Assembly: GCF_036409475.1 (NCBI RefSeq) | Contig: NZ_JAYRCK010000030.1 | Location: forward strand, 3,356-67,355 | Source: Scandinavium sp036409475 | GTDB lineage: Bacteria > Pseudomonadota > Gammaproteobacteria > Enterobacterales > Enterobacteriaceae | Direction: 5' to 3' | Length of the DNA stretch: 64,000 nucleotides | In this document: positions 61,390 through 64,000 of the stretch, in pieces | How the letters are laid out: each line of letters opens with the position of its first letter | How positions within the stretch are numbered: position 1 is the stretch's first letter | Made by a program: the position numbers and the translations under genes | Notes under the pieces: model-generated | What the model was told of the DNA's origin: nothing | Seen by the model: the letters and a program-made list of their open reading frames with translations, nothing else | Database searches by the model: none

Positions 61390-63030
61390 ATGTCCAGATT
61401 CTTTTTCAATGACCGCAAGCAGCTGGTCAATGATGCCATAGAAGGCATCGTCGTCTCCGCGCCGCACGGCAACCTGGTGCGCTTAGATATCGACCCGGCG
61501 ATTCGGGTGATTGCCCGTGGCGATTGGGATAAAAGCCGGGTGGCCGTTATTTCCGGCGGCGGTTCCGGCCACGAACCTGCGCACGCGGGCTTTGTCGGCA
61601 AAGGGATGCTCACCGCGGCGGTGTGCGGTGACCTGTTCGCCTCGCCAAGCGTGGACGCGGTGCTGAACGCCATCGTGGCGGTGACGGGCGATCGCGGCTG
61701 CCTGCTGATCGTCAAAAATTACACCGGCGACCGCCTGAACTTCGGCCTCGCGGCGGAGAAAGCCAAACGCTACGGCCTGAAAGTCGAGATGGTGATTGTG
61801 GCAGACGATATCGCGCTGCCGGACAACAAACAGCCGCGCGGCATCGCAGGCACGGCGCTGGTGCACAAGATTGCGGGCTACGCGGCCGAACAGGGCAAAA
61901 CGCTAAGCGAAGTCCGTAACGTTGCGCAGCAGGCGTGCGACAGCGTGTTCAGCCTCGGCGTGGCGATGGAGAGCTGCAACCTGCCGGGCAGTGATGATGA
62001 AGAAGGGCGTATCAAACCTGGGCACGTCGAGCTGGGGTTGGGGATTCACGGCGAACCGGGCGCATCGACCGTCGACAGCCACAACAGTAAAACCCTCATC
62101 GACACGCTGGTGAAGCCCCTGCAGGAGAAAGTGGGCAACGCGGATGTCGCCGTGCTCATCAATAACCTTGGCGGCGTATCGGCCCTGGAAATGGCACTGC
62201 TCACCAAAGAGCTCGCGCATTCCGCGCTGAAGAACAACATTCGCTGGCTGATTGGCCCGGCGGCGCTGGTGAGTTCGCTGGATATGAAAGGTTTCTCACT
62301 CTCGCTGCTGAAGCTCACGCCTGCGTTTGAGAAGGCGTTGCAGGCTGATGTCGAGACTATCGGCTGGCAGAAACCCGTCGGCTTTGCGCCCTTAAAGACC
62401 ATTAAACACAGCAAGATCCACGACAGCGTCGATTTCACGCCATCTGACAACGAGCAGGTGAAAGCGCTGGTCGCAGCGGCGACGCACACCCTAATTGAAC
62501 TGGAAAACCGCCTGAATGCGCTGGATGCCAAAGTGGGCGATGGCGATACCGGCTCGACATTCGCCGAAGGCGCGCGCGACATCGAACAGCTACTGAAAGC
62601 AGGCAAACTGCCGCTCAACGACACCGCGCAACTGCTGCAACTGACAGGTGAAAGGCTGGCGACCGTCATGGGCGGCTCCAGCGGCGTGCTGATGTCGATA
62701 TTCTTCACCGCAGCAGGTCAGGCCGTTCATGAGGGCAAAAAGCTGGCAGAAGCCTTGTTAAACGGCTTGCAGCAGATGAAACAATACGGCGGCGCAGATA
62801 TAGGCGACAGAACGTTGATAGATGCCCTGCAACCGGCGCTGGAAGCGCTGCGCGACAAAGATTTGCCCGCAGCAGCGAAGGCCGCGAAAGAGGGCGCAGA
62901 CAGCACAGCAAAAATGCAAAAAGCCGGCGCGGGCCGCTCATCTTACGTCAACAAAGAGAACCTGGAAGGCGTAACCGACCCGGGAGCGGTGGCTGTCGCT
63001 GAGGTGTTTGCTGCTATCACCAGGGGCTAA
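61390..63030 (+). CDS. ATP-dependent dihydroxyacetone kinase (DhaK-DhaL fusion)
   Basis: Phosphorylates dihydroxyacetone with ATP. The 546-residue protein is a single chain with a DhaK domain (about 1-330; His220 in GIHGEPGAS binds the substrate covalently, as in Citrobacter freundii) and a C-terminal DhaL ATP domain with VGDGDTGSTFAEGARDI (about 378-394). This is the ATP type, not the PTS-dependent DhaKLM of E. coli. GGAAGGAA precedes ATG 61390. It is divergent from yjgR with no glycerol genes nearby. Confidence 0.94.
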   Translation: MSRFFFNDRKQLVNDAIEGIVVSAPHGNLVRLDIDPAIRVIARGDWDKSRVAVISGGGSGHEPAHAGFVGKGMLTAAVCGDLFASPSVDAVLNAIVAVTGDRGCLLIVKNYTGDRLNFGLAAEKAKRYGLKVEMVIVADDIALPDNKQPRGIAGTALVHKIAGYAAEQGKTLSEVRNVAQQACDSVFSLGVAMESCNLPGSDDEEGRIKPGHVELGLGIHGEPGASTVDSHNSKTLIDTLVKPLQEKVGNADVAVLINNLGGVSALEMALLTKELAHSALKNNIRWLIGPAALVSSLDMKGFSLSLLKLTPAFEKALQADVETIGWQKPVGFAPLKTIKHSKIHDSVDFTPSDNEQVKALVAAATHTLIELENRLNALDAKVGDGDTGSTFAEGARDIEQLLKAGKLPLNDTAQLLQLTGERLATVMGGSSGVLMSIFFTAAGQAVHEGKKLAEALLNGLQQMKQYGGADIGDRTLIDALQPALEALRDKDLPAAAKAAKEGADSTAKMQKAGAGRSSYVNKENLEGVTDPGAVAVAEVFAAITRG

Positions 63031-63038
63031 TCGCGGCC

Positions 63039-63148
63039 TCCCTCTCCCTTTCGGGGACCGGCGCTGCTTTGTCTTTCTCCCTCGCCCTATCGGGCACCTG
63101 CATTGTTTTGCCTTTCTCCCTCGCCCCTTTGGGGAGAGATACCGTCTT
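63039..63148. repeat. CCCTCTCCC-family repeats between dihydroxyacetone kinase gene and IS110
   Basis: Diverged copies: CCCTCTCCCTTTCGGGGA, then TTTCTCCCTCGCCC twice (63075-63088 and 63114-63127), the last closed by TTTGGGGAGAGA. The transposase frame ends directly beyond, so one boundary of the IS lies in or beside this repeat. Confidence 0.75.
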
Positions 63149-63153
63149 GCCGG

Positions 63154-64000
63154 TCATCCGGCAAGTGGTATCTCAGCATTAAATTCGCGTCCGGATTTCA
63201 CCACGCCATAGGCCAGCTGCAGCAGTTTTCTCATCCCTGCACATACCCGTTCTTTTCCTGTCTTCCCTCTCGCTGACAGCCTTTCCATCAGGTTTTTCAC
63301 CACCTCATTGTACCTTCCTGCCACAACCGCTGGCATATACAGTGCGCTGCGCAACTCTGCATTACCCACTTTCGACAGTCTGCTTTTTCCTTTCCACATC
63401 CCTGACTCACAGCGACGTGGATTCAGACCAGCGTATGCCACCAGTGCCTTGCTGTTGCTGAACCTTCTCAGATTGCCTGCAAACGCCAGCAGACTTACGC
63501 TCAGCATGTCACCTACCCCGGGGATACTCTTCAGTAGTTCCCGGTCACGCTTCAGGTCCGGGTTATCATCAATGTGTCGGTTAATTTTATTCCGGGTTTC
63601 TTCAATCAGGTCTTCCAGTACCGCGACATGCTCGTTCAGGGACGGGACGATGACATCATCTGCTGCTTCGCGGCGGTTCACTTCCATCTGACGCATCTCT
63701 TCCAGATTACGCAGGTGCCGTACCAGAGCCGTCAACTGACGCTCGCTCAGCGGAGCAGGAGACCAGAGGGCGGGCTGATACAGGGCGCAGTAGCGGGCTA
63801 TCAGCGCCGCGTCACTTTTGTCGGTTTTATTGCGGGTCAGCTCAGTATTACCGAACGCGTGGATACGCGCCGGGTTTTCGAGGCTAACGTGGCAGCCGCT
63901 GTCGGCCAGCAGGGTGGCCAGTTCAGTGCTGTAGCAGCCCGTCGCTTCCATGCAGACATGACAGTCGCCAAAGCGCGTCAGCCAGCTGAGGAACTCGCGG
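63154..64000 (-). mobile_element. IS110-family insertion sequence, transposase cut by window edge
   Basis: The minus-strand frame is open from the right edge to TGA 63154-63156 and encodes the C-terminal 281 residues. The DEDD-type RuvC part is seen at VCMEATGCYSTEL, TRNKTDKSDAALIARYCALY; the Transposase_20 part at LLKSIPGVGDMLSVSLLAFAG and YAGLNPRRCESGMWKGKSRLSK, with the serine of the recombinase domain expected there. IS110 elements recombine through a bridge RNA from a non-coding end. The gene looks intact in the visible part. Confidence 0.9.

Overview
The window is chromosomal DNA of an enterobacterium (order Enterobacterales, family Enterobacteriaceae). Gene order fbp-mpl-darP(yjgA)-pmbA-cybC, nrdD-nrdG, treR-treB-treC, mgtA, ridA-pyrI-pyrB, argI-rraB-miaE-yjgM-yjgN, valS-holC-pepA and lptF-lptG-yjgR follows the backbone of Escherichia/Salmonella/Enterobacter, and the proteins have the lengths known from E. 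coli. miaE, a complete arginine deiminase operon, a dihydroxyacetone kinase and the DUF4310/4311/4312 cluster argue against Escherichia and for a Salmonella/Citrobacter/Enterobacter/Lelliottia-like genus. I cannot fix the genus from the sequence alone.

Layout. 1-6.9 kb: AT-richer, probably acquired DNA holding the N-terminal part of a subtilisin-type autotransporter (cut by the left edge), a tricorn-like periplasmic protease, an XRE/DUF2975 pair with a perfect inverted repeat upstream, and a broken DUF2569 gene. 7.3-12.4 kb: core genes fbp, mpl, darP, pmbA, cybC. 12.7-21.5 kb: a large plus-strand cluster of a free-standing PRD protein, an SFCGS protein, DUF4312, two membrane proteins (DUF4311, DUF4310), an amidohydrolase, a DgaE-like PLP ammonia-lyase, a DgaF-like KDPG-type aldolase, a secreted lactonase and a PTS-domain (BglG/MtlR-type) regulator. 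This looks like an uptake-plus-catabolism system for an amino-sugar acid whose transporter is uncharacterised; it is the best candidate here for an undescribed system. 21.5-24.3 kb: anaerobic ribonucleotide reductase with tandem NrdR boxes and an FNR-like site. 24.6-28.7 kb: RpiR-type regulator divergent from a cellobiose-type PTS operon (EIIB, GH4 hydrolase, EIIC, no EIIA), with matching inverted repeats. 28.8-33 kb: trehalose genes. 33.1-36.1 kb: mgtA with its MgtL leader peptide. 36.4-38.8 kb: a secreted GH20 hexosaminidase. 38.9-41 kb: ridA and the attenuated pyrLBI operon. 41-46.3 kb: arcA-arcC-arcB-arcD with a local ArgR paralogue. 46.9-59.3 kb: yhcH-type gene, argI with two ARG boxes, rraB, miaE, yjgM, yjgN, valS, holC, pepA, lptF, lptG. 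59.3-64 kb: a 74-bp tandem array, yjgR, dihydroxyacetone kinase and a truncated-by-window IS110 transposase.

Two families of short intergenic repeats punctuate the window: classic REP/BIME elements at four gene ends, and a second family built of CCCTCTCCC/GGGAGAGGG hairpins at seven places, one of which supplies the end of miaE, one of which has expanded to a 74-bp tandem array, and one of which adjoins the IS110 element. No tRNA, rRNA, CRISPR array or prophage was seen.
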